Assembly (NCBI GenBank): GCA_964367585.1 | Contig: CAYIYH010000015.1 | Coordinates: 1-33,133 of the forward strand | Direction: 5' to 3' | DNA length: 33,133 nt | Source: CAYJGJ01 sp964367585 | GTDB lineage: Bacteria > Bacillota > Clostridia > Peptostreptococcales > Anaerovoracaceae | Shown: one piece after another, positions 15,969 to 23,404 of the stretch | How positions within the stretch are numbered: the stretch's first letter is position 1 | How the letters are laid out: the number at the start of each line of letters is the position of its first letter | Position numbers and translations under genes: made by a program | The notes under the pieces: model-generated | The model's input: only the letters and a program-made list of their open reading frames with translations | Database searches by the model: none | Told to the model about the DNA's origin: nothing

Positions 15969-15999
15969 TTGACACTAATACCCCGTAATAGTGTGAGGT
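15969..15999 (+). promoter_or_regulatory. MerR-type operator upstream of the dead merR gene
   Basis: A perfect -35 box TTGACA (15969-15974) overlaps an inverted repeat ACACTA (15972-15977) / TAGTGT (15989-15994), the usual arrangement in which MerR binds the spacer. The position 19 bp after the -35 box reads TGAGGT, a poor -10 box, so the promoter may have decayed with the gene. Confidence 0.5.
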
Positions 16000-16006
16000 G
16001 ATAAAG

Positions 16007-16326
16007 ATGAACTATAAGATAAATGAAATAGTAAAAATTTCAGGCGTATCAGCAAGAATATTAAGGCACTATGACTAGATAGATCTGCAGAAACCAGATA
16101 AAGTCGATGCTGATGAATCAGTATAAAGGCATACATTTGAAAAATCAGATATCAAAAAAGCAAAAAACATATTTCTCTCGGAAAATATCGCGTGTACTTA
16201 GAACTTTTGGAAGCTAATTCAAATATAGAAATAGAGGAAGTTGCAAATATGTCGATGAAATCTATTCGAGAGATGATAGAAAACGATGGAAACTTAAGAG
16301 TACAATATATCAATGAAAAAAAGTAG
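16007..16326 (+). pseudogene. Decayed MerR-family regulator gene
   Basis: ATG at 16007 with GAGGTG upstream. The N-terminal HTH is clear: M-N-Y-K-I-N-E-I-V-K-I-S-G-V-S-A-R-I-L-R-H-Y-D, then an in-frame TAG at codon 24 where the family has an acidic or polar residue before I-G-L. The next part (I-D-L-Q-K-P-D-K-V-D-A-D-E) stays in frame, then a TAA, and the later part can be followed only by changing frame (S-D-I-K-K-A-K-N-I, and finally M-S-M-K-S-I-R-E-M-I-E ending at TAG 16324-16326). At least two stops and one frameshift make a working product unlikely. Confidence 0.75.
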
Positions 16327-16330
16327 ACAG

Positions 16331-16356
16331 TTTAAGTTAGAATTAAGGTTTATAAT
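16331..16356 (+). promoter_or_regulatory. Promoter of the two-component operon with OmpR-type direct repeats
   Basis: TTTAAGTTAGA (16331-16341) and ATTAAGGTTTA (16342-16352) form an 11-bp-period direct repeat (7 of 11) ending in a perfect -10 box TATAAT (16351-16356), with no good -35 box. This layout fits activation by an OmpR/PhoB-type regulator. The same kind of site precedes the VTC gene at 18378. Transcription would begin near 16363, exactly where structured repeat copy 2 starts. Confidence 0.55.
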
Positions 16357-16363
16357 ATAAAAT

Positions 16364-16467
16364 ATAAATAATCCCACTCTGTGTAACTTATTATTCAGAG
16401 TGGTTATTTTTCGTTCTACCCGCCGTGCGTTTTCACATTATATACGCACATGGCAGATTTATATTAG
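16364..16467 (+). repeat. Structured repeat, copy 2 (5' leader of the response regulator)
   Basis: P1: ATAAATAA-TC-CCACTCT (16364-16380) with AGAGTGG-TTATTTTT (16397-16411). Linker CGTTCTACC. P2: inner GTGCG (16425-16429) with CGCAC (16445-16449), 15-nt loop; AT bulge; outer CCGCC/GGCAG with one mismatch. The first arm of P3 (ATTTATATTAG) is present, but its partner is replaced by the ribosome site AAGGA and the start of the response regulator gene. Confidence 0.75.
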
Positions 16468-16479
16468 AAGGAATTAATT

Positions 16480-17148
16480 ATGCGATTATTGTTATGTGAA
16501 GATGAAAAAGAACTTTCAAACGCACTTGTCAAAATACTAGAACATCATAACTATGCGGTTGACGCAGTTTTCGACGGCGAAGATGCACTTGCATATCTAG
16601 AAGCCGAAAATTACGATGCAGTAATATTAGATATTATGATGCCCATTATAGATGGTCTCACGGTATTGAAAACAATTAGACAAAAAGGGAATAGCATCCC
16701 TGTAATATTGCTTACTGCAAAATCACAAGTGGATGATAAGGTTACAGGCCTTGATCTAGGTGCAAATGACTACCTTACAAAACCCTTTGATACAAAAGAG
16801 CTGCTTGCAAGAATACGCTCAATAACAAGGATCGGTAGTGATAGTACTTCTTCTTTACTTACAGTTGGAAATATTCATTTAAATAGAAAGACGTTCGAAC
16901 TATATTCAGACAAATCCAGTTTTAAACTTGCAAGCAAAGAATTTCAGATGATGGAGATGCTTATGATAAATAATGGTCATATTATATCAACCGATCGTTT
17001 TATGGATACTATTTGGGGATACGACAGCGACACTGAGATTAATGTTGTGTGGGTATATATTTCGTATCTTAGAAAGAAACTATCATTGCTCGAAAGTGAT
17101 GTTAAAATCAAAGTAACACGAAATACGGGTTATTCTTTGGAGGCATGA
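16480..17148 (+). CDS. OmpR/PhoB-type response regulator
   Basis: A 222-residue two-domain protein. The receiver domain (1-115) has the acidic pair E7-D8, phospho-acceptor D51 in V-I-L-D-I-M-M-P, the Thr of L-L-T-A-K and the Lys of L-T-K-P-F. The C-terminal half is a winged helix with L-A-S-K-E-F-Q-M-M-E and W-V-Y-I-S-Y-L-R-K-K-L, the DNA-recognition region of the OmpR class. The ribosome site AAGGA is formed at the end of structured repeat copy 2. The kinase gene follows one base after the stop. The 11-bp direct repeats at 16331 and 18378 are the natural candidates for its binding sites, making it autoregulated and the regulator of the VTC operon. Confidence 0.9.
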   Translation: MRLLLCEDEKELSNALVKILEHHNYAVDAVFDGEDALAYLEAENYDAVILDIMMPIIDGLTVLKTIRQKGNSIPVILLTAKSQVDDKVTGLDLGANDYLTKPFDTKELLARIRSITRIGSDSTSSLLTVGNIHLNRKTFELYSDKSSFKLASKEFQMMEMLMINNGHIISTDRFMDTIWGYDSDTEINVVWVYISYLRKKLSLLESDVKIKVTRNTGYSLEA

Positions 17149-17149
17149 A

Positions 17150-18346
17150 ATGTTAAAAAAGCTACAGAAAAAATTCATACTCCTTACCACTCTCATAAGT
17201 GTGATTGTAATGATACTAATTGCAGTTGCAATTAACTATATTAATTACAATTCAATTGTATCGTATTCTGATGAAGTATTAAGTGTTTTGCTCGAACATA
17301 ATTTGAACTTATATGAAAACACACCACCACCAGGGAGATTTCCAATGGAATTTGCATTTACTACTAGATTTTTTGTAGTTAGTGTGAATTCAAATGATGA
17401 AATTGATTTCATCGATACTAAAAACATAAGTTCCGTTTCATATGAGCGGGCAGTGACGTACGTTTTAAACGCAAGTGAAGCTGGTGAGCTATCTGGAACA
17501 GTTGATAATTTTAGGTATATAAAAACCGAAAATTCAATAGGATATACATATATTTTCCTTGATATTGAGGAAGATTTAATGGGGTTTGAAAGTTATATGT
17601 TATATTCTATTATTATAGTATTGTCAGCTGTAGTGTTTATTTTCATTTTATCGTGCATATTTTCTAAGAGGGCAGTATCGCCTATTGCGGAGAGCTACGA
17701 AAGGCAAAAACGATTTATCACCGATGTGAGTCATGAGTTTAAAACGCCACTGACAATAATAAAAGCGGACTGCGATGTAATAGAGCTTGATTCCGGGAGC
17801 GGAGAGTGGACGGATAGTATTAAAACTCAAATATCAAGACTTGATAATCTGGTTGAAAATTTGATTTCACTTACAAGGCTTGATGAAGAAAAACTCGCAG
17901 TATCGAAAACGATTTTTTCACTTTCTGATGCAATTGCCGATATACTAGGCGAGTTTACTCCAGCTATCAAAAATGCGAATCTTAATATTACGTCAAATAT
18001 AGGGCAAAACATTACTTACAATGGCAACGAAATGCTTATTAGAGAGCTCTTTTCCATCCTTATGGAAAACGCCATAAAGTATAGCGAGGGTTATATTGAG
18101 GTATCTCTTTTAAATGTAGGAGGTAGAAATATATTTAAAATAGAAAACTCTACAGATGATGTAGCAATAGGAAAGCATAGTAACTGGTTCGAAAGATTTT
18201 ATAGAGCTGATGAGTCACGAAGTAGTGATAAAAAAGGATTTGGAATAGGCTTGTCTATCGCAAAATCCATATGTGAAAAACATGGCGCAAAAATATCAGC
18301 AGAAAGTAAAACCGGTAAAGAAATAACATTAACCATTGCATTTTAA
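17150..18346 (+). CDS. Membrane sensor histidine kinase
   Basis: A 398-residue protein with GGAGG just before ATG 17150, one base after the regulator stop (TGA-A-ATG). It has two membrane helices (about 9-29 and 149-169) enclosing an extracytoplasmic sensor of about 120 residues of no recognised family. There is no obvious HAMP domain. The HisKA domain has the phospho-acceptor H195 in D-V-S-H-E-F-K-T-P-L-T, and the ATPase domain has the N-box N307 (E-N-A-I-K-Y-S) and the glycine box G-F-G-I-G-L-S. It should phosphorylate D51 of its neighbour. The signal is unknown; location before the VTC/DUF4956 genes suggests a cell-surface cue. Confidence 0.88.
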   Translation: MLKKLQKKFILLTTLISVIVMILIAVAINYINYNSIVSYSDEVLSVLLEHNLNLYENTPPPGRFPMEFAFTTRFFVVSVNSNDEIDFIDTKNISSVSYERAVTYVLNASEAGELSGTVDNFRYIKTENSIGYTYIFLDIEEDLMGFESYMLYSIIIVLSAVVFIFILSCIFSKRAVSPIAESYERQKRFITDVSHEFKTPLTIIKADCDVIELDSGSGEWTDSIKTQISRLDNLVENLISLTRLDEEKLAVSKTIFSLSDAIADILGEFTPAIKNANLNITSNIGQNITYNGNEMLIRELFSILMENAIKYSEGYIEVSLLNVGGRNIFKIENSTDDVAIGKHSNWFERFYRADESRSSDKKGFGIGLSIAKSICEKHGAKISAESKTGKEITLTIAF

Positions 18347-18377
18347 ATGTCAGCTGGCAATTAAAAAATAAAATGCT

Positions 18378-18410
18378 TTTAAAGTTAGTTTAAGGTTGGC
18401 GTTTCATAAT
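18378..18410 (+). promoter_or_regulatory. VTC operon promoter with OmpR-type direct repeats
   Basis: TTTAAAGTTAG (18378-18388) and TTTAAGGTTGG (18389-18399) are tandem 11-bp units matching at 9 of 11 positions, followed by CATAAT (18405-18410) as a -10 box. The repeats cover the -35 region, as in activator-dependent promoters of the OmpR class. The gene start is 32 bp further on. Confidence 0.65.
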
Positions 18411-18441
18411 AGGATAGTAAAGAAAGAAGGAGGCGAGAAAT

Positions 18442-19155
18442 ATGGGTCAAGCAAATTTTAAACGATATGAACTCAAATATATGTTGTCAAAAGCGCAGTA
18501 TGAGTTGCTATTAATGAAGATGCCAAAAGATATACATATTGATAAATATGGAAGACACAAAATATCGAATATATATTTTGACACAGCGGACTTCAGAATA
18601 ATTAGAAACTCATTAGGAAAGCCTAAGTACAAAGAAAAACTTAGAGTTAGGTGTTATGGTGAGCCTAGCGATGAGAGCACTGCATATATTGAAATCAAAA
18701 AGAAGTATAATGGAGTCGTTTACAAAAGAAGAGTATACGATAATCAAAAAAATGTGATGTCATACTTGTGTAATAAATCACACGCGATAAAAACATCTCA
18801 GATATTAAACGAAATTGAGTATTTCAAAAAAAGTTATCCGGATATGATGCCCAAAGCATATTTATCGTACGAAAGAGAAGCTTTCTTTTCGACGAAAGAC
18901 GAGAATTTTAGGTTAACTTTCGACTTTAACATCAAAACGCGAGATTTTGATGTTAATTTTTACGAAAGTGATGAGGATAAGAAGATTTTGTCAGACGATA
19001 ATGTTTTGCTTGAGGTTAAAACTGTAATAGGTTTACCGAAATGGTTTTTGGGTTTTTTAAGTGAAAATGACATTTATAAAACATCCTTTTCGAAGTATGG
19101 AACGGCTTATCAGACATATTTTTTGCCAAAATTTATAAATAACCTCACTATATGA
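18442..19155 (+). CDS. Polyphosphate polymerase domain (VTC-like) protein
   Basis: A 237-residue protein with AGGAGG before ATG 18442. It shows the VTC tunnel-domain pattern of alternating basic strands: F-K-R-Y-E-L-K-Y at the start, I-S-N-I-Y-F-D-T, K-L-R-V-R-C-Y-G, I-E-I-K-K-K-Y-N-G-V-V-Y-K-R-R, S-Y-E-R-E-A and L-E-V-K-T near the end. In yeast this domain polymerises polyphosphate; in bacterial operons with DUF4956 and CotH-like or carbohydrate-binding proteins its product is not settled. The last residues (F-I-N-N-L-T-I) are encoded by the left arm of structured repeat copy 3, so the repeat reaches into the gene. DUF4956 follows after the repeat. Confidence 0.82.
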   Translation: MGQANFKRYELKYMLSKAQYELLLMKMPKDIHIDKYGRHKISNIYFDTADFRIIRNSLGKPKYKEKLRVRCYGEPSDESTAYIEIKKKYNGVVYKRRVYDNQKNVMSYLCNKSHAIKTSQILNEIEYFKKSYPDMMPKAYLSYEREAFFSTKDENFRLTFDFNIKTRDFDVNFYESDEDKKILSDDNVLLEVKTVIGLPKWFLGFLSENDIYKTSFSKYGTAYQTYFLPKFINNLTI

Positions 19156-19254
19156 AAACTATAATTTAGAGAGGTTATTTATCGTTTCAACTGCCGTGCG
19201 CTTTATCTTTGTTTGCGCACATGGCAGATTTATATTAGCCAAGCTAATATAAAT
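19135..19254 (+). repeat. Structured repeat, copy 3 (complete, between VTC and DUF4956 genes)
   Basis: P1: ATAAATAACCTC (19135-19146) with GAGGTTATTTAT (19171-19182), a perfect 12-bp stem. Linker CGTTTCAA. P2: outer CTGCC (19191-19195)/GGCAG (19223-19227), inner GTGCG (19196-19200)/CGCAC (19216-19220), 15-nt loop, AT bulge (19221-19222). P3: ATTTATATTAGC (19228-19239) with a perfect 12-bp partner (19243-19254). The P1 left arm encodes the last residues of the VTC protein and its stop codon lies in the P1 loop; the DUF4956 ribosome site starts shortly after P3. Confidence 0.85.
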
Positions 19255-19273
19255 AATATAAGGAGAACAGTGA

Positions 19274-19969
19274 ATGATTAACGATTTGTTTGCAGGAATT
19301 TTTACAACAACAACTACTACTATGGGAATATCTTTGGGAGAATTCTTTATTTGCATGGGAACAGCCATTCTTTTAGGTGTTTTTATGGCAAAGATATACT
19401 CTTTTAAAGAGAGGAGTTCAAAAGGATTCATCGTCACTTTGGCCTTATTGCCGATTGCAGTAACTATGGTAATCATCATGGTAAACGGAAATATAGGTGC
19501 AGGGGTTGCTGTTGCAGGAGCTTTTAGCCTTGTGCGCTTCCGCTCTGTACCAGGTACAGCAAAAGAAATAGTAGCAATTTTTACAGCGATGTGTACTGGG
19601 TTAACAATTGGAATGGGTTATATTGGATTTGCTGTGATTTTTTCGGTAGTAGCTTGCCTTTTTGCCCTTATATTAAACGCATCAAACTTTGGCGAAGAAA
19701 AAGAAACTGGATCGCGCAACTTACAAATTACAATACCTGAAAACTTGAATTACACTAATGTTTTCGATGACGTGTTTGAGAAATATACGATTAAACACAA
19801 GCTTGTATCTGCAAAAACAACCAATATGGGAAGCTTATTTAAACTAAGTTACCAGATTGAATTAATAGACTACAAGATGGAAAAAGAATTTATAGATGAA
19901 CTTAGAACTAGAAATGGTAATCTCGAGATTGTCATTGGAAAACAAGACTTGTTTATTGGAGCATTATAA
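19274..19969 (+). CDS. DUF4956 integral membrane protein
   Basis: A 231-residue protein with AAGGAG before ATG 19274. Four hydrophobic segments lie at about 16-39, 44-63, 66-85 and 91-131; the stretch G-A-G-V-A-V-A-G-A-F-S-L-V-R-F-R-S-V-P-G-T is the signature of the family. The C-terminal 95 residues are soluble and probably cytoplasmic. The function of DUF4956 is unknown, but it is regularly next to VTC-domain and CotH or carbohydrate-binding proteins, as here, and may export or anchor their product. It is separated from the VTC gene by structured repeat copy 3 and from the lipoprotein gene by 78 bases. Confidence 0.82.
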   Translation: MINDLFAGIFTTTTTTMGISLGEFFICMGTAILLGVFMAKIYSFKERSSKGFIVTLALLPIAVTMVIIMVNGNIGAGVAVAGAFSLVRFRSVPGTAKEIVAIFTAMCTGLTIGMGYIGFAVIFSVVACLFALILNASNFGEEKETGSRNLQITIPENLNYTNVFDDVFEKYTIKHKLVSAKTTNMGSLFKLSYQIELIDYKMEKEFIDELRTRNGNLEIVIGKQDLFIGAL

Positions 19970-19997
19970 TTTGTCAATTAATTAGAGAAAGGAATGG

Positions 19998-20034
19998 CGT
20001 GCTCTTCGTAATATCAATCGAAGAATATAACACG
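19998..20034 (+). other. Intercistronic hairpin before the lipoprotein gene
   Basis: CTTCG and CGAAG pair around a 10-nt loop, with outer CGTG/CACG complementarity in the sequence between DUF4956 and the lipoprotein gene. There is no T-tract, so it may be an mRNA stability or processing element rather than a terminator. Confidence 0.3.
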
Positions 20035-20047
20035 TCTAGGAAAAACT

Positions 20048-21700
20048 ATGAAAAAGAAGCTTGCGATATTATTCGCAATTCTAATATTACCCTTATCAGG
20101 GTGTACAATAACTGATGGGCAAACTGAGTCAAGCACAAGTAGCAATTTGCGCACGGATTTATTAACATATCCTACAAAAGACTATATGAGTGAATTAGGG
20201 GAAAGTGTGCAGTTTGTTGACGGTGATGAGATATATATAACAGAAAGTGGAACATACGAGTTCGCAGGAGAATATTTGAGTAGCACCATCACTGTGAATG
20301 TCGATAAAGAGATCGATGAGGGGATAGTATACCTTATACTTAACAGTGCACATATAAGTAGCGAAAATAGTACTCCAATTAATATAATCGAAGCAAAAGA
20401 CGTAGTAATTTTGCTTGAAGGGGAAAATACTGTACTGCAAGGTGAGATAACAACAGATGATGAGGAATTCCCGTCAGCTGCTATCTATTCAAAGGCCGAT
20501 ACTGTAATCGCGGGGGATGGAGCCTTAACTGTAACTACGCTGTATAATGATGGAATAAATAGCCGAGATGATCTCATAATAGAAAATAATAATATAACGA
20601 TCAATGCGGTGGGAGATGGAATAGTAGGTAAGGATTTGATTGCTGTTAAAGATGCAAATATTACAGTAGATGCAGGAAAAGACGGGTTAAAGTCATCGAA
20701 CTCGGAGGATGCAGATAAGGGAAATATTATTATTGTGAGTGGTGATTTTTATATAGAAGCGGAAAATGATGCGATAAGCTCTGAAAATATAATGCAAATT
20801 GACGATGGTAATTTTGAGCTTTATTCTGGAGATGGTTATGTTGAGGTTATTAAAACTCCTTCAAGTGGTCCAGTAGGCGGTGGCACGAATGGCACAAATC
20901 GGCCCTGGGAGAGCGGTATGGATAGGATGCAGGAACCAGCAGATGGGGAAGCGGGTGCCATGCAACCCCCGATGGGTGGAGAAATGAGCGGCATGCAGCC
21001 CCCGATGAGTGGAGAAATGAGTGGCATGCAGCCCCCGACGGATGGAGAAATGGGAGAAATACCAAATTCCGAAATATCCGGTCTAGATATTGATGAGCAA
21101 ACCGAAGAAACTGCGACAGAAGAAAGTATGAAAGCACTTAAGGCTATTAATCATTTGATAATAAATGATGGAACATTTAATATCTCAGCTTACGAGGATG
21201 CAGTCCATTCTGATGGCGATTTGACTGTAAACGCAGGAGAATTTTTGATTAATGCGGGAGATGACGCTTTTACTTCGCAAAATACAATAATAAATAGCGG
21301 AAATATTATAATTGAAAATTGTTTCGAGGGAATTGAGGGAATTAATGTTGAAGTAAATGGAGGAGACATTAGTATTAATACCGACGATGATGGCATTAAT
21401 GGAAGTGATCAATCTGGTGGTGTGACTATTTCGGGTGGAAATATTGAGATCGTATACGGCCAAGGAGGCGATGGCATAGACTCCAATGGGTATTATACTC
21501 AAACAGGTGGAGATATCATCATTTCCGCGCCCGAGGGGTCTGACCAAATGAATGCACCTCTTGATGTGGATGGAGATGTAAATATGTCAGGAGGAACAAT
21601 CGTAGATGAAAATGGAAATGATGTAGAGGCATCACCTTCGGACGGTGGCATGGGGGGAATGATGCCAGGAGGAAATAGAACTATGCCAGGGGGGAACTGA
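20048..21700 (+). CDS. Cthe_2159-type carbohydrate-binding lipoprotein
   Basis: A 550-residue exported lipoprotein: signal peptide with lipobox L-S-G-C, lipid attachment at C19. Two runs of beta-helix-like repeats (about 60-275 and 360-515) with many N-x-D-G-I/D-A-I turns match the Cthe_2159 cellulose/pectin-binding family. The runs are split by a low-complexity linker with three 11-residue units (G-M-Q-P-P-M-S-G-E-M-S) and an acidic patch. The C-terminus is rich in Gly and Met (G-G-M-M-P-G-G-N). It is likely anchored on the outside of the membrane and takes part in adhesion or matrix binding. As the third gene of the VTC/DUF4956 run it probably shares the two-component control. Confidence 0.82.
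   Translation: MKKKLAILFAILILPLSGCTITDGQTESSTSSNLRTDLLTYPTKDYMSELGESVQFVDGDEIYITESGTYEFAGEYLSSTITVNVDKEIDEGIVYLILNSAHISSENSTPINIIEAKDVVILLEGENTVLQGEITTDDEEFPSAAIYSKADTVIAGDGALTVTTLYNDGINSRDDLIIENNNITINAVGDGIVGKDLIAVKDANITVDAGKDGLKSSNSEDADKGNIIIVSGDFYIEAENDAISSENIMQIDDGNFELYSGDGYVEVIKTPSSGPVGGGTNGTNRPWESGMDRMQEPADGEAGAMQPPMGGEMSGMQPPMSGEMSGMQPPTDGEMGEIPNSEISGLDIDEQTEETATEESMKALKAINHLIINDGTFNISAYEDAVHSDGDLTVNAGEFLINAGDDAFTSQNTIINSGNIIIENCFEGIEGINVEVNGGDISINTDDDGINGSDQSGGVTISGGNIEIVYGQGGDGIDSNGYYTQTGGDIIISAPEGSDQMNAPLDVDGDVNMSGGTIVDENGNDVEASPSDGGMGGMMPGGNRTMPGGN
20957..21055 (+). repeat. Three in-frame 33-bp tandem repeats in the lipoprotein linker
   Basis: Units at 20957-20989, 20990-21022 and 21023-21055 encode [AG]-M-Q-P-P-x-x-G-E-M-x. 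Copies differ at a few third and second positions, so the array has begun to diverge. Copy number may vary between strains. Confidence 0.8.
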
Positions 21701-21704
21701 GAAT

Positions 21705-21735
21705 AAATTCGTGCAAAAGCGATTTGCTCGAATTT
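21705..21735. terminator. Bidirectional hairpin between convergent genes
   Basis: AAATTCGTGCAAA (21705-21717) pairs with TTTGCTCGAATTT (21723-21735) with a single T-T mismatch and a 5-nt loop. A- and T-rich ends on both sides allow it to act for the lipoprotein gene and for the minus-strand Crp/Fnr gene. Confidence 0.6.
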
Positions 21736-21737
21736 AA

Positions 21738-22403
21738 TTAGTAGTCACTTATCTCCAATATTGTTTTATCCGATATGTATCGATTGTCCAAGATGAGATA
21801 TTCCGAGCCGGATTTTCTTAGAACTTCATTCTCACATAAAAATTTAAGAATTCGCAATAAGTGTCTATAACTTATTCCTATTTTTGGAGAGATTTCAGTT
21901 AAAGGTTCAGAAATCTTTCCTTTTCTTTGGGTGTGCGAAATGTATGTACATAATCTTTCCTCGCCAGAGTGTAATGCTGAGGCGATGTAGTTATTGCTAC
22001 TATTTAGCAGTTTGTTAGATAAGCCTAGACAAATTTTATTCATGAAAAATATATTTGTAGTAAGGTAAGTATAGTTTTCTTGAAGTGGAATTTCTATGCA
22101 TACAGTTTGTGCAATAGCAATAGAAGTTGCTGTTGCGGATTTGTTTTCTCGCAAAAATTCTACATCGCCTAAAATTCCTTCTGTAACGTAGTAAGACAAT
22201 GTTAAGTCTTTTCCGTTTGCTGCAAGGGCCGTAACTTTGACTTTTCCATTTTGAACTATGTACAATTTAGTTACTTCACCTCCTTGAGTAAAGATGAAGT
22301 CGCCTTTTTCAAAAATGTGTATTTTGAATAAGCATAAAGCTGACAAATCGAGCCCATAGTTTTTAAATATGGCATTGTCAGTGCTGATTGTTTCCATTGT
22401 CAT
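21738..22403 (-). CDS. Crp/Fnr-family transcriptional regulator
   Basis: A 221-residue regulator. A GTG at 22412 is in frame but forms part of the ribosome site GAGGTG; ATG at 22403 has 8-base spacing, so I take it. The N-terminal cyclic-nucleotide-binding-type barrel (about 25-125) has F-E-K-G-D-F-I-F-T-Q-G-G and L-Y-I-V-Q-N-G-K-V-K-V; the C-terminal winged HTH has I-S-Y-R-H-L-L-R-I-L-K-F-L. No Fe-S cysteine group is seen, so the ligand is not oxygen via a cluster; it resembles YeiL-type members. It is divergent from a YdcZ-family transporter with a palindrome in between, suggesting direct control of that gene and of itself. Confidence 0.8.
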   Translation of the reverse strand: MTMETISTDNAIFKNYGLDLSALCLFKIHIFEKGDFIFTQGGEVTKLYIVQNGKVKVTALAANGKDLTLSYYVTEGILGDVEFLRENKSATATSIAIAQTVCIEIPLQENYTYLTTNIFFMNKICLGLSNKLLNSSNNYIASALHSGEERLCTYISHTQRKGKISEPLTEISPKIGISYRHLLRILKFLCENEVLRKSGSEYLILDNRYISDKTILEISDY

Positions 22404-22424
22404 AAAAATCACCTCTACATAAGA

Positions 22425-22437
22425 ACATGTGACATGT
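22425..22437. promoter_or_regulatory. Putative Crp/Fnr operator in the divergent region
   Basis: ACATGT-G-ACATGT is a 13-bp palindrome in the 89-bp region between the two divergent starts. Its centre is about 40 bp upstream of the start expected from a TAATAT box at 22460-22465, a class II activator position for the transporter gene. The -10 call is weak. Confidence 0.45.
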
Positions 22438-22492
22438 GTCCTATCCGAGCCATGGGTTTTAATATATATTAAATAAAAAAGGAGTATGGCAC

Positions 22493-23377
22493 ATGTATTA
22501 TTTTTTATCTCTACTTGTCGGAGTTGTCATTACAGTTATGATTTCTTTTAATGGGAGTTTGACTTCCAACTTTGGTGTATATTATGCGTCTGTTATTATA
22601 CATATAGTAGGAACAGTGTTTGCTCTTGTAGTCTGCATTGTCAAAAAACAAAAAATATCATTCAAGAACTCGGTTCCTTACTGGGCATATTTGGGTGGTG
22701 CAAGCGGTGTTCTCACTACAATCTTCAACAATTATGCTTTTAGCGAAATTTCTATAACTAGCATCATTGCATTAGGTTTATTAGGTCAAAGCGTAATGTC
22801 TGTTTTGTTTGATTCTTTCGGCATGCTTGGCATCGAAAAGCGTCCCATAAAAAAATCAAATATTTTAGGCTATATTATATGCGCAATAGGAATATTTGTA
22901 ATGATAGACACTTCAATTATAAGCGCAATTTTTGCAATCATATTCTCAGTATTTGCGGGATTTACTATTGTGTTATCGAGAACAGTCAATTCAAGGCTCG
23001 CAAAAGCGACAAGTCCACTAGTGGGATCATTTTTCAATCATCTAGTTGGGCTGCCAATATGTATAATATTAGCAGTACTATTGGAAAAAGAAATTCCATA
23101 TATTAATTCATCATTAGATCCTACAATGTTTTTTGGTGGAGTACTTGGAGTCATCACTGTAATATTATTTAATATTGTTGTCCCCAAAATATCATCATTT
23201 TCAGTAACTATGCTAGCATTTGTAGGGCAGATATTTTCGGGGCTAATATTAGACATTATATTTTTGAAAAGTTACACGACGCTTTCTTTAGTGGGTGGAA
23301 TAATAATTTCATTGGGGCTAGTTGTAAACCTAGTATGTAATAACATTCATACAATAAAACGTTTTAAAAAGCGGTAG
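22493..23377 (+). CDS. YdcZ/DUF606-family DMT transporter
   Basis: A 294-residue membrane protein with AAAGGAG before ATG 22493. It has about ten hydrophobic helices in two similar halves; each half begins with a glycine-rich helix and has the G-x-x-G-V/A-L-x-x-x-x-x-x pattern of the YdcZ branch of the drug/metabolite transporter superfamily (G-G-A-S-G-V-L-T-T in the first, F-F-G-G-V-L-G-V-I-T-V in the second). The full two-domain length suggests a working monomer or homodimer. The cargo is unknown. It is divergently arranged with the Crp/Fnr gene, a common pairing. Confidence 0.8.
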   Translation: MYYFLSLLVGVVITVMISFNGSLTSNFGVYYASVIIHIVGTVFALVVCIVKKQKISFKNSVPYWAYLGGASGVLTTIFNNYAFSEISITSIIALGLLGQSVMSVLFDSFGMLGIEKRPIKKSNILGYIICAIGIFVMIDTSIISAIFAIIFSVFAGFTIVLSRTVNSRLAKATSPLVGSFFNHLVGLPICIILAVLLEKEIPYINSSLDPTMFFGGVLGVITVILFNIVVPKISSFSVTMLAFVGQIFSGLILDIIFLKSYTTLSLVGGIIISLGLVVNLVCNNIHTIKRFKKR

Positions 23378-23404
23378 ATTATGCATTCTTTGTGTTCATA
23401 ATAG

